A stretch of DNA of 64,000 bases from Catenulispora sp. EB89 (lineage in GTDB: Bacteria > Actinomycetota > Actinomycetes > Streptomycetales > Catenulisporaceae), in the NCBI RefSeq assembly GCF_041261445.1, contig NZ_JBGCCU010000001.1:682001-746000 (forward strand). The letters are read 5' to 3'. The notes beneath the pieces were generated by a model. That model saw only the letters and a program-made list of their open reading frames with translations. It did not search any database and was not told where the DNA came from. Position numbers and translations under genes: made by a program. This document shows positions 50,990 through 59,244 of the stretch, in pieces (position 1 is the stretch's first letter; each line of letters opens with the position of its first letter).

Positions 50990-51080
50990 GGGCTCAACGG
51001 CTGCGGGCGTAGCGGAGAGCCTTGCGGTGAGGGCTCAGCGCCCGCGACCGCAGCGGAAAGCCTCGCGGTAAGGGCTCAAC
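50968..51080 (+). repeat. 41-bp tandem repeat running from the end of sdhB into the intergenic space
   Basis: Three 31-nt blocks of the type GCAGCGGAA-GCCT-CGGTAAGGGCTCAAC start at 50968, 51009 and 51050, an exact 41-bp period. The first block encodes the C-terminus and contains the stop codon (TAG) of sdhB; the others are non-coding and drift by a few bases. Confidence 0.88.
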
Positions 51081-51081
51081 A

Positions 51082-51112
51082 GCCGGGGTTCGCCATCCTC
51101 CCGAACCCCGGC
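51082..51112 (+). terminator. Terminator after sdhCAB
   Basis: GCCGGGGTTCG (51082-51092) pairs perfectly with CGAACCCCGGC (51102-51112) around CCATCCTCC, right after the tandem repeat. Confidence 0.75.
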
Positions 51113-51126
51113 GCGGCGTCCGCCTC

Positions 51127-51155
51127 TTGACGTGCTGCCCGGTGCTGCCTAATCT
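51127..51155 (+). promoter_or_regulatory. Near-consensus promoter of the GH18 gene
   Basis: TTGACG (51127-51132), 17 nt, TAATCT (51150-51155). Transcription should begin near 51162, directly at the dyad described next. Confidence 0.75.
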
Positions 51156-51162
51156 CCCGCAT

Positions 51163-51189
51163 GGAGTAAGTAAAGTTTACTAACACTCC
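51163..51189 (+). promoter_or_regulatory. Operator dyad just after the GH18 promoter
   Basis: GGAGT (51163-51167) and ACTCC (51185-51189) enclose AGTAAAGTTTACT (51169-51181), a palindrome with a single central base. Its A/T-rich character stands out from the surroundings. Its place at the expected transcription start suggests a repressor that blocks RNA polymerase, possibly linked to chitin or amino sugar sensing. It does not match the DasR box. Confidence 0.7.
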
Positions 51190-51236
51190 ATCCGGCCGGA
51201 GCACAGGTACCACCCCCACACGCCTGGAGGATCCGC

Positions 51237-52193
51237 ATGCCCAAAAACCTTCGCAGGACGCTGATATGTGGCACCGCGGCACTGCTGCCCGCCGCCGCGA
51301 TCGGCTTCGCCGCGACCGCGAACGCGGCCCCCGCGGCCCACGCCGCCGGGGCCAGCTTCCCCGCGCACTACTCGGCGCCGTATCTGCAGATCTCCTCGTC
51401 GGACGCCGGCGACATGGCCAAGGACATGGCCGCCAGCGGCGACAAGTTCTACACGCTGGCGTTCCTCACGCCGAAGTCCGGCTGCACCCCGGAGTGGGAG
51501 GACGGCGGCGACTCGGTCGGCGCGTTCACCTCCCAGATCACGGCCCTGCAGAACGCCGGCGGCAACGTCATCATCTCCTTCGGCGGAGCCTCCGGCGGCG
51601 AACTCGCGGAGAAGTGCACCTCGGTCTCCAGCCTGGAAGCGGCGTACGCCAAGGTCGTGAGCACGTACCACGTCACGCGCCTCGACTTCGACATCGAGGG
51701 CAACGACCTGAACAACAAGACCGCCAACTCCCGCCGCGACCAGGCCCTCGCCGCACTCCAGAAGGCGAACCCGAGCGTGCAGGTCGACTACACCCTCCCC
51801 GTCGACCCCACCGGCCTGGAGTCCAACGCCACGACGCTGCTGAAGGACGCCAAGAGCAAGGGCGTCGCGGTGAAGGTCGTCAACATCATGACGATGGACT
51901 TCGGCGACGGCGAGAACGCCCTGAACGACGCGGAGTCCGCGGCCAAGGCCACCGCCCCGCAGCTCCAGTCGATCTTCGGCGGCTCCAGCGCCCAGTCCTG
52001 GGCCATGCTCGGCCTGACCCCCATCGCCGGCCACAACGACGACAACGAGAACTTCACCCAGTCCAACGCCTCCACCCTGGAGAGCTTCGCCGCCTCGCAC
52101 GGCGTGCAGGAACTCGCGTTCTGGGAGGTCGACGGGTACGACAAGGGGACCGGGTACGCGTACTCGAAGATCTTCAACAAGATCACGGGTTAG
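51237..52193 (+). CDS. Secreted GH18 chitinase-like protein
   Basis: 318 residues with CTGGAGGATC upstream. Residues 1-38 are a signal peptide with Ala-rich end. The body is a GH18 barrel: YSAPYLQISSS at the start, VIISFGGASGGE (about 103), active-site strand TRLDFDIEG (147-155), VVNIMTMDFGDGEN (about 220), ELAFWEVDGYDKGTGYA (about 290). The catalytic motif DxxDxDxE is present as T147-R-L-D150-F-D152-I-E154, so the first Asp is Thr while the proton donor E154 is intact. It lacks a carbohydrate-binding module. It likely cleaves chitin or a related GlcNAc polymer outside the cell. Confidence 0.88.
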   Translation: MPKNLRRTLICGTAALLPAAAIGFAATANAAPAAHAAGASFPAHYSAPYLQISSSDAGDMAKDMAASGDKFYTLAFLTPKSGCTPEWEDGGDSVGAFTSQITALQNAGGNVIISFGGASGGELAEKCTSVSSLEAAYAKVVSTYHVTRLDFDIEGNDLNNKTANSRRDQALAALQKANPSVQVDYTLPVDPTGLESNATTLLKDAKSKGVAVKVVNIMTMDFGDGENALNDAESAAKATAPQLQSIFGGSSAQSWAMLGLTPIAGHNDDNENFTQSNASTLESFAASHGVQELAFWEVDGYDKGTGYAYSKIFNKITG

Positions 52194-52218
52194 AGCGACT
52201 GATCCTCGTGGCCCTCGT

Positions 52219-52245
52219 CCGGCCGGCTTGAAGAGCGCCGGCCGG
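52219..52245 (+). terminator. Terminator after the GH18 gene
   Basis: CCGGCCGGC (52219-52227) pairs perfectly with GCCGGCCGG (52237-52245), 26 bp after the stop. Confidence 0.65.
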
Positions 52246-52346
52246 GCGGGGACCGGTCGAGAAGGACCCACCGCCCCGTCAACCACAGACCGACGAACCC
52301 CTTACCTTCCACCCCACGACGTACCCCGCCCCTCCACCCTCAGCAC

Positions 52347-52376
52347 GGTGACCCGCCCCCGCCCCGGCGCTACGCT
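52347..52376 (+). promoter_or_regulatory. Candidate leaderless promoter of the two-component operon
   Basis: GTGACC (52348-52353), 17 nt, TACGCT (52371-52376), which lies only 6 nt before the ATG at 52383; there is no ribosome binding site. A leaderless mRNA is the simplest reading. Confidence 0.45.
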
Positions 52377-52382
52377 GCGGCG

Positions 52383-53687
52383 ATGCAGACAGCCGTGATC
52401 AGGCTCAAAGCCGCGGCGTGGTCCGCGGTCCGCCTGCTGCGTGCCCATCCCCAGGCTGTGGACGGCATCGTGGCGGCGGCGATGCTGGCCGTCAGCCTGC
52501 TCTGGCTCAGCCGCTACCCCTACGAGTCCGGCCATCGCTTCGTCTACAGCGAGCAGGACAGCCAGCGCACCCCCTTCCACCCCATCACCGCGCTCGGCTA
52601 CGCCCTGACCGTCGGCTCCAGCGCCGCCCTCGCGTTCCGCCGCCGGCGCCCCACGCCGGTGCTGTGGGCGAGCTGCGCGATGGTCGTCCTCTACGCCGGC
52701 CTCGACTACCCGCCGACCACCATCGCGTGGGGGCCGCTCCTCGTCTTCTACACGCTCGCCACGCGCGAGCCGCCGCCGCGTGTCCTGCCGGGTGCGCTCA
52801 TGGTGTTCGTGGTCTGGCTTCAGTACAGCCTGAAGCTGGTGGTGCTCGGAGTGCTGCTCGCGGTGCTGCAGACGGTGCTCGTCATCGGCGTCACCTGGGT
52901 CTTCGGCAACCAGACGCGGCGCCTCGCCGAGCGCAACGAGCGCCTGGCGCTGCTCACCGAGCAGGTGCGCAGGGATCAGGCGGCGCGCGCTCGGGAAGCC
53001 GTGGCGGGCGAGCGTGTCCGCATCGCGCGCGAGCTCCACGACGTCGTCGCGCACCACATGTCGGTGATATCCGTGCAGACCGGCCTGGCCCGCTATGTCC
53101 TGCACAGCGATCCCGCGACCGCTGGCCAGTCGCTGGGCACCATCGGCGACGCCACCCACGAAGCCATGCGCGAGATGCGCCGCATGCTCGCCGTCCTGCG
53201 CCCGGTCCCGGAGGACGGCGCTGCCGAAGCCGCCTACCGTCCCTCGGTCGAGCCGTCCCCCGGGCTGGCGCGGCTCCCGAAGCTGCTGGAGCGGGTGCGG
53301 GCGGCCGGGCTCGAGGTCGAGCTCACCGTCGCCGGCACGCCCTTCGCCCTGCACCCGGGCCATGACCTGTGCTGCTACCGCGTCGTCCAGGAGTCGCTGA
53401 CCAACGTCATGAAGCACGCGCCCGGAGCCGGCGCGCTGGTGGAGCTCGTATATCAGGATCGTGACGTCATCGTCCGCATCGTCGACGACGGCGGGCGTGT
53501 ACGCTCGCTCACTGAAGGTGGCGGCGTCGTCCCGACCTCCCTGGGACCCGCGGTGGCGGGCTCCGGGAACGGCCTGGTCGGCATGCGGGAACGAGCGCGG
53601 ATCTACGGCGGGACGCTGCATGCGGGGCCGCGCGCGGCGGGCGGCTTCGAAGTGGTCCTGGTCCTTCCGGGCGAGCAGGGGACCTAG
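52383..53687 (+). CDS. NarL-type sensor histidine kinase
   Basis: 434 residues. Four to five membrane segments lie in the first 170 residues (AMLAVSLLWLSRY, LGYALTVGSSAALAFRRRRP, VLWASCAMVVLYAGL, VFVVWLQYSLKLVVLGVLLAVLQTVLVIGVTWVF), with little outside loop. The dimerisation/phospho-acceptor box is RVRIARELHDVVAHHMSVIS (HisKA_3 type, His about 220), and the ATPase part ends GNGLVGMRERARIYGGTL and GGFEVVLVLPG. It passes phosphate to the response regulator encoded 62 bp downstream. Confidence 0.9.
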   Translation: MQTAVIRLKAAAWSAVRLLRAHPQAVDGIVAAAMLAVSLLWLSRYPYESGHRFVYSEQDSQRTPFHPITALGYALTVGSSAALAFRRRRPTPVLWASCAMVVLYAGLDYPPTTIAWGPLLVFYTLATREPPPRVLPGALMVFVVWLQYSLKLVVLGVLLAVLQTVLVIGVTWVFGNQTRRLAERNERLALLTEQVRRDQAARAREAVAGERVRIARELHDVVAHHMSVISVQTGLARYVLHSDPATAGQSLGTIGDATHEAMREMRRMLAVLRPVPEDGAAEAAYRPSVEPSPGLARLPKLLERVRAAGLEVELTVAGTPFALHPGHDLCCYRVVQESLTNVMKHAPGAGALVELVYQDRDVIVRIVDDGGRVRSLTEGGGVVPTSLGPAVAGSGNGLVGMRERARIYGGTLHAGPRAAGGFEVVLVLPGEQGT

Positions 53688-53749
53688 GCCCGGCGCCGCG
53701 CCGGCCGTAAGATCGCCGCCGGCGGATCGGTGGACCCGGGGGGTAGCGC

Positions 53750-54442
53750 GTGATCAAGGTGATAGTCGCGGACGACCAGATACTCGTCCGCGCGGGTCTG
53801 GCCGCCCTGCTGCGCGCGGCGCCCGGCCTGGACGTGGTCGGCGAGGCCGAGGACGGCGAGCAGGCGCTGGCCATCGCCGCCGAGCAGGAGGCCGACGTGG
53901 TCCTGATGGACGTCCGCATGCCCGGCATGGGCGGCATCGCGGCCACCGAGCAGCTGGTCGCGGCGCGTGAGGCGGACGGCCGCGAGACCCCCCGGGTCTT
54001 GATCCTGACCACCTTCGACCTCGACGACTACGTCTACGCCGCCCTCAAAGCAGGCGCCAGCGGCTTCGTCCTGAAGGACACGTCCCCCGAACGCCTCCTG
54101 GCCGCCATCACCGTGGTCGCCAACGGCGACATGTTGTTCTCCCCGCCGATCTCCCAGCGCCTGATCGAGGCCTACACGCTGCGCGGCGAGGCGCCCGGCG
54201 GCCCGCCGGCCGACCTGGCGGTGCTCACCGCCCGCGAGATCGAGGTGCTGCGGCTGGTCGGCAAGGGGATGACGAACCCTGAGATCGCCGAGCACCTGGT
54301 GGTCGGCGAGACCACGGTGAAGACGCACCTGAACCGCACGATGACCAAGCTCAGCCTGTCCACCCGCGCGCAGGCGGTCGTGGTCGCGTACGAGGCCGGG
54401 CTGGTGGTACCCGGCGACGGCGCGGGGTCGGCGGCGCGGTAG
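53750..54442 (+). CDS. NarL/LuxR-type response regulator
   Basis: 230 residues from GTG 53750. Receiver domain: KVIVADDQILVRAGLAALL, phospho-Asp in VVLMDVRMPGMGG, Thr in LILTTFDLDDYVYAALKAGASGFVLKD. LuxR-type helix-turn-helix at the end: LTAREIEVLRLVGKGMTNPEIAEHLVVGETTVKTHLNRTMTKL. It is the partner of the upstream kinase; its target is unknown, and the DUF4132 gene downstream on the same strand (98 bp) is a candidate. Confidence 0.92.
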   Translation: MIKVIVADDQILVRAGLAALLRAAPGLDVVGEAEDGEQALAIAAEQEADVVLMDVRMPGMGGIAATEQLVAAREADGRETPRVLILTTFDLDDYVYAALKAGASGFVLKDTSPERLLAAITVVANGDMLFSPPISQRLIEAYTLRGEAPGGPPADLAVLTAREIEVLRLVGKGMTNPEIAEHLVVGETTVKTHLNRTMTKLSLSTRAQAVVVAYEAGLVVPGDGAGSAAR

Positions 54443-54540
54443 CCGGTACCGGGCAACAAGCGATCCTCCGACCGGGCATCACCGTGTCAGGCCCCTTCGC
54501 TACAGTCCCGGGCACCAGCACCCACCCCCGGGAGTGATCG

Positions 54541-57500
54541 ATGAGTGGCGCCACCACCACGACCGAAGCGTCCACCACGACCGACGCGTCGCCGAGGGAC
54601 GAAGACACCAACGCGATCCCCGAGGCGATGCGCCGCCTGGTGATTCCCCGCCGTGGCGTCGCTGTGAGCAAGGACCCCACCGCCGCCACGAACGCCGGCC
54701 CGGAAGCCGCCGCGTACTACGCCGCATGGCTGGAAGAGAACAGCGCCGCCGTCGCCGTGGTCCTCGACAACCGGCCGACCGACCCCGATCTCACCAGGAA
54801 GTACCGCGCCTCCAACGGCGACCTGGCCACCGCGACCCCGCTCGCGGCAGGCATTGCGGCGGCCATCATGATCTCCCCGGACACCCCGGACTACGCCGAC
54901 CCGGACGGCATCATCGACGCCTGGATCGCCGTACGCGGCCATGCTTTCGCCGCCGCGGCCGCCGTCGAACTGTTCGGCGTGAAGGCCGCGGGCGACTATC
55001 ACCAGGGGTCGCGGACGTCGGCGTGGCTCTACCGGAAGCACGCCGCGTACGAGGACATGGCCGAATCGGCCAAGTACTTCGACCTCGCCATCCACCTGCG
55101 GCGACGGCTGGCGTCGGCGGGAGAGGAGGACTACGCGCAGGCCGCTGAAACCCTTGCCGGACAACGAATCGCGCTCGCGAACCCGACGACCACCGGCAGA
55201 GCCTGGTCCCGCATCCTCACGTCCTTCCTGATGCCGGAGCACGTCGACTGGGTCGAGGACGACTTCGCGCTCCTGGAGCGGGCCCACCTCGGCCTGTGGC
55301 TGGCGGTCAGCTCGATCACGACCGAGCGCCAAGTAGCCGCCTTCCCGGCGCGGAGCGTCAGCGCGTGGGCCCTCAACCAGGAGCCCGCCGTCCTGTGGAC
55401 CGCCCTCGACACCCTCGGCGCGGATCTTCTCCCGATCCTCGTCGCGTGGCGCGAGAGCAACCCGGACACCCTCCAGCGGCTGCTCTTCGTCATCGCCTGC
55501 ACGGCATCGACCGACGCCTTCCACCACCTCCTCGACAACGTCGACAAGAAGTACTACACGGACGCGATCCGGACCGCCGCCGAGAACTTCCCCCGGCGTG
55601 CTCTGCGCGTGCTCGCCGAAGCCGCACTCCGCGACACGCCGCGCGGTCTGGCCGCCGCCAACCTGCTGCGCCTGCACGTCCTCGCCAACAACGAGCTCGC
55701 CGAGGCCGAGCTGCCGACCCTCCCTCCGGCCGCACGCGAACTCGTCGAGAAGCTGCGCGCCGCCAACGTCCGCGTCCCGGAAGCCGACCCGGCCACGCTG
55801 CCGACGCTCCTCGTCAGCCCGCCGTGGCTGACCGACGCCAAGCCGGCCAAGCCCGTCGTCATCACCGGCCTGGTCGCGCCGAGCGAGTCGGCCCTGGTCT
55901 GGCAGGACGGGGAGCGCGAACGCCGAGCGCCCCAGCCGATCGTGACCAACCCGCACTGGACGCTCGGAAGCTGGGAGGACATCGCCGCCCGCATCAGCGC
56001 CACCAAATCAGCGGGCTGGTACGCCAACAGCCACTTCGCGGTCGAAGCCCCCGAGGACCTGGTGCGCTCGGTCCTCCCGGTCTGGGAGCCCGACTCGTGG
56101 CAGGCCGAGACCTGGATCCCGCGGCTCGTCGACCGCTTCGGCGCCGACGCCCTGCCGCCGATCCTGCACCTGGCGCGCAGCGAACCGGCGTCGGGGATCT
56201 TCTATCTCGCGCCGTTCGCGGCGTCCGAGGCCGCGCTGCTCGCCTGCGACTGGCTCAGCCGGCTCAAGACCGCCCGGCCGTTCGCGCTGGAGTGGCTGAC
56301 GCGGCACCCGGCCGTCGCGGCCAGAACCCTGATACCGGTAGCTGTCGGCAAGGCCGGCAAGGCGCGCAACGCCGCCGAGCTGGCCATCCGCACGTTGGCC
56401 GCTCGCGGGTTCACCGCCGAGATCACCGAGGCCGCCGCGGCTTACGGCGACGCCGTGGCGCAGGCGGTGGCCGCGATCGTCGCCGACGACGGCACCCTCA
56501 CCCTGCCCAAGGTGATGCCGGTCGTTCCGGACTGGGCCCATCCGCGATCGCTGCCGCAGATTCTCCTCAAGGGACGACAGGCCGCGCTCCCCGAGCTGTC
56601 GGTGCACTACCTGCTGCTCATGTTCGCGGTGTCGAAGCCTTCCGAGCCCTACGCCGGCCTGGAAACGGCGAGGGAGATCTGCGACCCGGCATCGTTGGCC
56701 GCCTTCGTGGCGGCGCTGTTCGAGAACTGGCGCGGCGTCGACTATCCGGCCAAGGAGAGCTGGGCTTTCGACGCTTCGCGCTGGTTCGGCGGCGACGACG
56801 TCGTGCGGCGCCTGTCCCCGATGATCCGGACGTGGCCTGGCGAGAACGGGCACCAGCGGGCCGTCGCCGGGCTCGACGTCCTGGCCGACATCGGCGGTGA
56901 CACGGCCCTGATGCACCTCTACGACATCTCGCAGAAGGTCAAGTTCAAGGCGCTCAAGGAGCGCGCCGCGCAGCGCGTCACGGAGATCGCCGACGAGCTC
57001 GGGCTCACGCCGGACCAGCTGGGCGACCGTCTCGTCCCGGACCTCGGGCTGGCGCCGTCCGGGACGCTGTCCCTGGACTACGGGCCGCGGCACTTCACCG
57101 TCGGGTTCGACGAGCAGCTCAAGCCGTTCGTCGCGGACCAGGGCGGCAAGCGTCTCAAGGCCCTGCCGAAGCCCGGGGCGAAGGACGACGCCGAGCTCGC
57201 CCCGGCTGCCTACCAGCGTTTCTCGGCGCTGAAGAAGGACGCGCGGACGCTCGCCACGAGCCAGATCGCGCGCTTCGAGCTCGCCATGGTGGCGCAGCGG
57301 CGCTGGACGTCGCAGGAGTTCCGTGAGTACTTCGTCGCGCATCCGCTGCTGCGCCACATCGTCCGGCGCCTGGTGTGGGCCACCTTCAGCGAAGACGGTG
57401 TCGAGAGCACGTTCCGCGTCGCGGAGGACCTGACGTTCGCCGATGTCGCAGATGACGAATACCTCGTCGCGGACGACGCGGCGATCGGCATCGCGCATCC

Positions 57501-57966
57501 CCTGCACCTCGGGGCGGGCGTGAAGGCGTGGTCCGACGTGTTCGCCGACTACGAGATCCTGCAGCCCTTCGAGCAGCTGGGACGGACCGTGTACGCACTC
57601 ACCGACGCGGAGAAGGCGTCGGGCACGCTCACCCGGTTCGACGGGATGGCGACGCCGGTCGGCAAGGTGCTGGGCCTGGAGCGACGGGGGTGGCGGCGGG
57701 GCGCGCCGCAGGACGCCGGGATCCAGGGCTGGATCTCGCGTCCGCTCCCCGACGGCGGCTCGCTCACCGTGGACCTGGACCCCGGCATGACCATCGGCTA
57801 CGTCAGCGAGTGGGGCGAGGTGCAGCGGTTCCGCGCGGTCTTCCTCAGCCGCCACGAAGACGGCGAGGACTACTACTCGGGGCGGAGCTACCCGGCGTTC
57901 GGCCGCCTCGACGCGCTCACGGCCTCCGAACTGCTGCGGGACCTCACCGAGGCGATGACTCAATGA
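54541..57966 (+). CDS. Large DUF4132 protein
   Basis: 1141 residues from ATG 54541. The long N-terminal and middle parts (about 60-840) are Ala/Leu-rich and helical, of HEAT-like character (GGDTALMHLYDISQKVKFKALKERAAQRVTEIADELGLTPDQLGDRL). The C-terminal part (about 846-1135) is the DUF4132 domain: LDYGPRHFTVGFDEQLKPFV, MVAQRRWTSQEFREYFVAHP and LVWATFSEDGVESTFRVAED, then GIAHPLHLGAGVKAWSDVFADYEILQPFEQLGR. The family includes E. coli YehI and MolR; function is unknown. It has its own TACAGT box (54501-54506). The last 23 bp overlap the convergent small HTH gene. Confidence 0.85.
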   Translation: MSGATTTTEASTTTDASPRDEDTNAIPEAMRRLVIPRRGVAVSKDPTAATNAGPEAAAYYAAWLEENSAAVAVVLDNRPTDPDLTRKYRASNGDLATATPLAAGIAAAIMISPDTPDYADPDGIIDAWIAVRGHAFAAAAAVELFGVKAAGDYHQGSRTSAWLYRKHAAYEDMAESAKYFDLAIHLRRRLASAGEEDYAQAAETLAGQRIALANPTTTGRAWSRILTSFLMPEHVDWVEDDFALLERAHLGLWLAVSSITTERQVAAFPARSVSAWALNQEPAVLWTALDTLGADLLPILVAWRESNPDTLQRLLFVIACTASTDAFHHLLDNVDKKYYTDAIRTAAENFPRRALRVLAEAALRDTPRGLAAANLLRLHVLANNELAEAELPTLPPAARELVEKLRAANVRVPEADPATLPTLLVSPPWLTDAKPAKPVVITGLVAPSESALVWQDGERERRAPQPIVTNPHWTLGSWEDIAARISATKSAGWYANSHFAVEAPEDLVRSVLPVWEPDSWQAETWIPRLVDRFGADALPPILHLARSEPASGIFYLAPFAASEAALLACDWLSRLKTARPFALEWLTRHPAVAARTLIPVAVGKAGKARNAAELAIRTLAARGFTAEITEAAAAYGDAVAQAVAAIVADDGTLTLPKVMPVVPDWAHPRSLPQILLKGRQAALPELSVHYLLLMFAVSKPSEPYAGLETAREICDPASLAAFVAALFENWRGVDYPAKESWAFDASRWFGGDDVVRRLSPMIRTWPGENGHQRAVAGLDVLADIGGDTALMHLYDISQKVKFKALKERAAQRVTEIADELGLTPDQLGDRLVPDLGLAPSGTLSLDYGPRHFTVGFDEQLKPFVADQGGKRLKALPKPGAKDDAELAPAAYQRFSALKKDARTLATSQIARFELAMVAQRRWTSQEFREYFVAHPLLRHIVRRLVWATFSEDGVESTFRVAEDLTFADVADDEYLVADDAAIGIAHPLHLGAGVKAWSDVFADYEILQPFEQLGRTVYALTDAEKASGTLTRFDGMATPVGKVLGLERRGWRRGAPQDAGIQGWISRPLPDGGSLTVDLDPGMTIGYVSEWGEVQRFRAVFLSRHEDGEDYYSGRSYPAFGRLDALTASELLRDLTEAMTQ

Positions 57967-58207
57967 GCTGATACGGCGAAGCCGCCTCCCACATCCGCAC
58001 CATCGCGGCCTCGTCGCCGCCGCACGCATGCACCACCGCGACCACGGCGTCGCGCGGGATCGGCGACTGCCCGGTGAAATACCGGTGCAGCGCCGACCTG
58101 CTGTACGGAACGGCCGACTGGAGCTGGGCGAAGCTCATGCCCGCGCGCACCTTCAGTCGTTCCAGTTCCGACAGCATCCGCTCCTGAGCCCCCGTACTTG
58201 CCGTCAT
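57944..58207 (-). CDS. Small helix-turn-helix protein convergent with DUF4132
   Basis: 87 residues. A single XRE-type helix-turn-helix fills most of it: LERLKVRAGMSFAQLQSAVPYSRSALHRYFTGQSPIPRDAVVAVVHACG (15-64). Its 3' end overlaps the 3' end of the DUF4132 gene by 23 bp. Actinobacterial genomes hold many such small regulators; here its target may be the large neighbour. There is no sensing domain. Confidence 0.75.
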   Translation of the reverse strand: MTASTGAQERMLSELERLKVRAGMSFAQLQSAVPYSRSALHRYFTGQSPIPRDAVVAVVHACGGDEAAMVRMWEAASPYQLIESSPR

Positions 58208-58417
58208 GGCAACCCCCGTCTGCTTCTCGGATGAGGCGACGGTATTGCGGGACGACGTGCCGATTCATCCTCCTGGCGACCGATCGGCCGTCAACTTGTG
58301 CGGTATCCGTCGGCGGGTTGGGCATCCCAGGTATGACGGGGCGTGCCAGGTGTGACGGCGCGTGCCGGGGACGGCCCGCGAGCCAGATCGGCGTCCTGGG
58401 CCGTCTCGCTCCGCCGG
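58208..58417. other. Intergenic stretch without a recognised feature
   Basis: Between the small HTH gene and the short frame at 58418-58543. I see no palindromes, promoter match or protein-like frame here beyond a GGTATGACGGGGCGTGCCA / GGTGTGACGGCGCGTGCC near-duplication (58331-58367). Confidence 0.4.
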
Positions 58418-58543
58418 TCAGGCGATGTGGTTCGTGATCCTCGGCTCCAGCAACATGCCCGGCAAGAACGCGCTGGCGGTCACGGTGTTCACCCGGAGCC
58501 AGGCCGCTTCTTCGGGCCGGGGCAGCGGCACGGCGATGTGCAC
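58418..58543 (-). CDS. 41-residue frame or gene remnant behind the TetR gene
   Basis: After the TetR stop the same frame continues, and from GTG 58543 it reads VHIAVPLPRPEEAAWLRVN then TVTASAFLPGMLLEPRITNHIA before a stop. The codons have GC-rich third positions and the residues look like a true protein end, with no Ala/Arg/Pro bias of a shadow frame. It could be a small protein, the tail of a decayed gene, or part of a longer TetR once read through. No family recognised. Confidence 0.35.
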   Translation of the reverse strand: MHIAVPLPRPEEAAWLRVNTVTASAFLPGMLLEPRITNHIA

Positions 58544-58558
58544 CGCCCGGATCGTGTG

Positions 58559-59152
58559 TCAGAGCACGGCGAGCCGGTCCACCAACAGCTCCAGCCGCAC
58601 TTCGGTGAGCTCCGGCGGCAGCCGTCCGGCTCGGGTCAGGGTGGCCAGCCCGTGGAGTGCCGCCCAGAACAGCTCGGTGAACACTCCTGGATGGACGCCG
58701 TCGCCGGCGACCTCTCCAAGGGTCTCCAGCAACGCGGCGAAGGCGTCCTTCAGCGGTGCGGGGGTGTCCTCCTGCGCGAACGCCAGGCCGCCGTCGAGGT
58801 TGAACAAGGCGTCGTAGACCGCCGGGTTGTGCTCGGCGTAGTCGAGCCAGGTGCGGGCCAGGGCGGTGACGCGGGCGCGGGCGTCCGCTGGGGAGGCCGC
58901 AACGGCCGCAGCGGTCGCCGCCCGGAGTGCCGCGGCCAGCTCGGCGGCGCCTTCGAGGGCGACGGCGCCGATGATCTCGCGTTTGCCGCGGAAGTGGCTG
59001 TAGAGGACGGGCTGGCTGTACTCGATGCTCTCGGCGAGCCGGCGGGTGGTGACCGCGTCCCAGCCCTGGTCCTCGGCGAGTTCGCGGGCCGTCGCCACGA
59101 TCAGGCGCTCGCGCTGCGCCCGTTCCCGGTGCTTGCGTTCCTGTACCGACAT
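58559..59152 (-). CDS. TetR-family repressor
   Basis: 197 residues. Helix-turn-helix: RERLIVATARELAEDQGWDAVTTRRLAESIEYSQPVLYSHFRGKREIIGAVA (13-64). The C-terminal domain is Ala-rich and contains ARTWLDYAEHNPAVYDALFN and VHPGVFTELFWAALHGLATLTR, a TetR_C_13-like type. It is divergent from the DUF1772 membrane gene at 59245, and the gap carries CTAG palindromes, so it should repress both. Confidence 0.88.
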   Translation of the reverse strand: MSVQERKHRERAQRERLIVATARELAEDQGWDAVTTRRLAESIEYSQPVLYSHFRGKREIIGAVALEGAAELAAALRAATAAAVAASPADARARVTALARTWLDYAEHNPAVYDALFNLDGGLAFAQEDTPAPLKDAFAALLETLGEVAGDGVHPGVFTELFWAALHGLATLTRAGRLPPELTEVRLELLVDRLAVL

Positions 59153-59161
59153 GGCTCGATT

Positions 59162-59225
59162 CTAGCACTGCTAGACAATCGAGCGACAGCAGTGCTAGCG
59201 TCGCAACATCAGCTAGCAACGCTAG
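59162..59225. promoter_or_regulatory. Cluster of CTAGC-type operators
   Basis: CTAGCACTGCTAG (59162-59174) and CTAGCAACGCTAG (59213-59225) are perfect palindromes with a central base or three; a half site GCAGTGCTAG (59189-59198) lies between them. They fill the 92-bp gap between the TetR gene and its divergent target. Confidence 0.75.
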
Positions 59226-59244
59226 AAATTCAGGAGGGGACACC

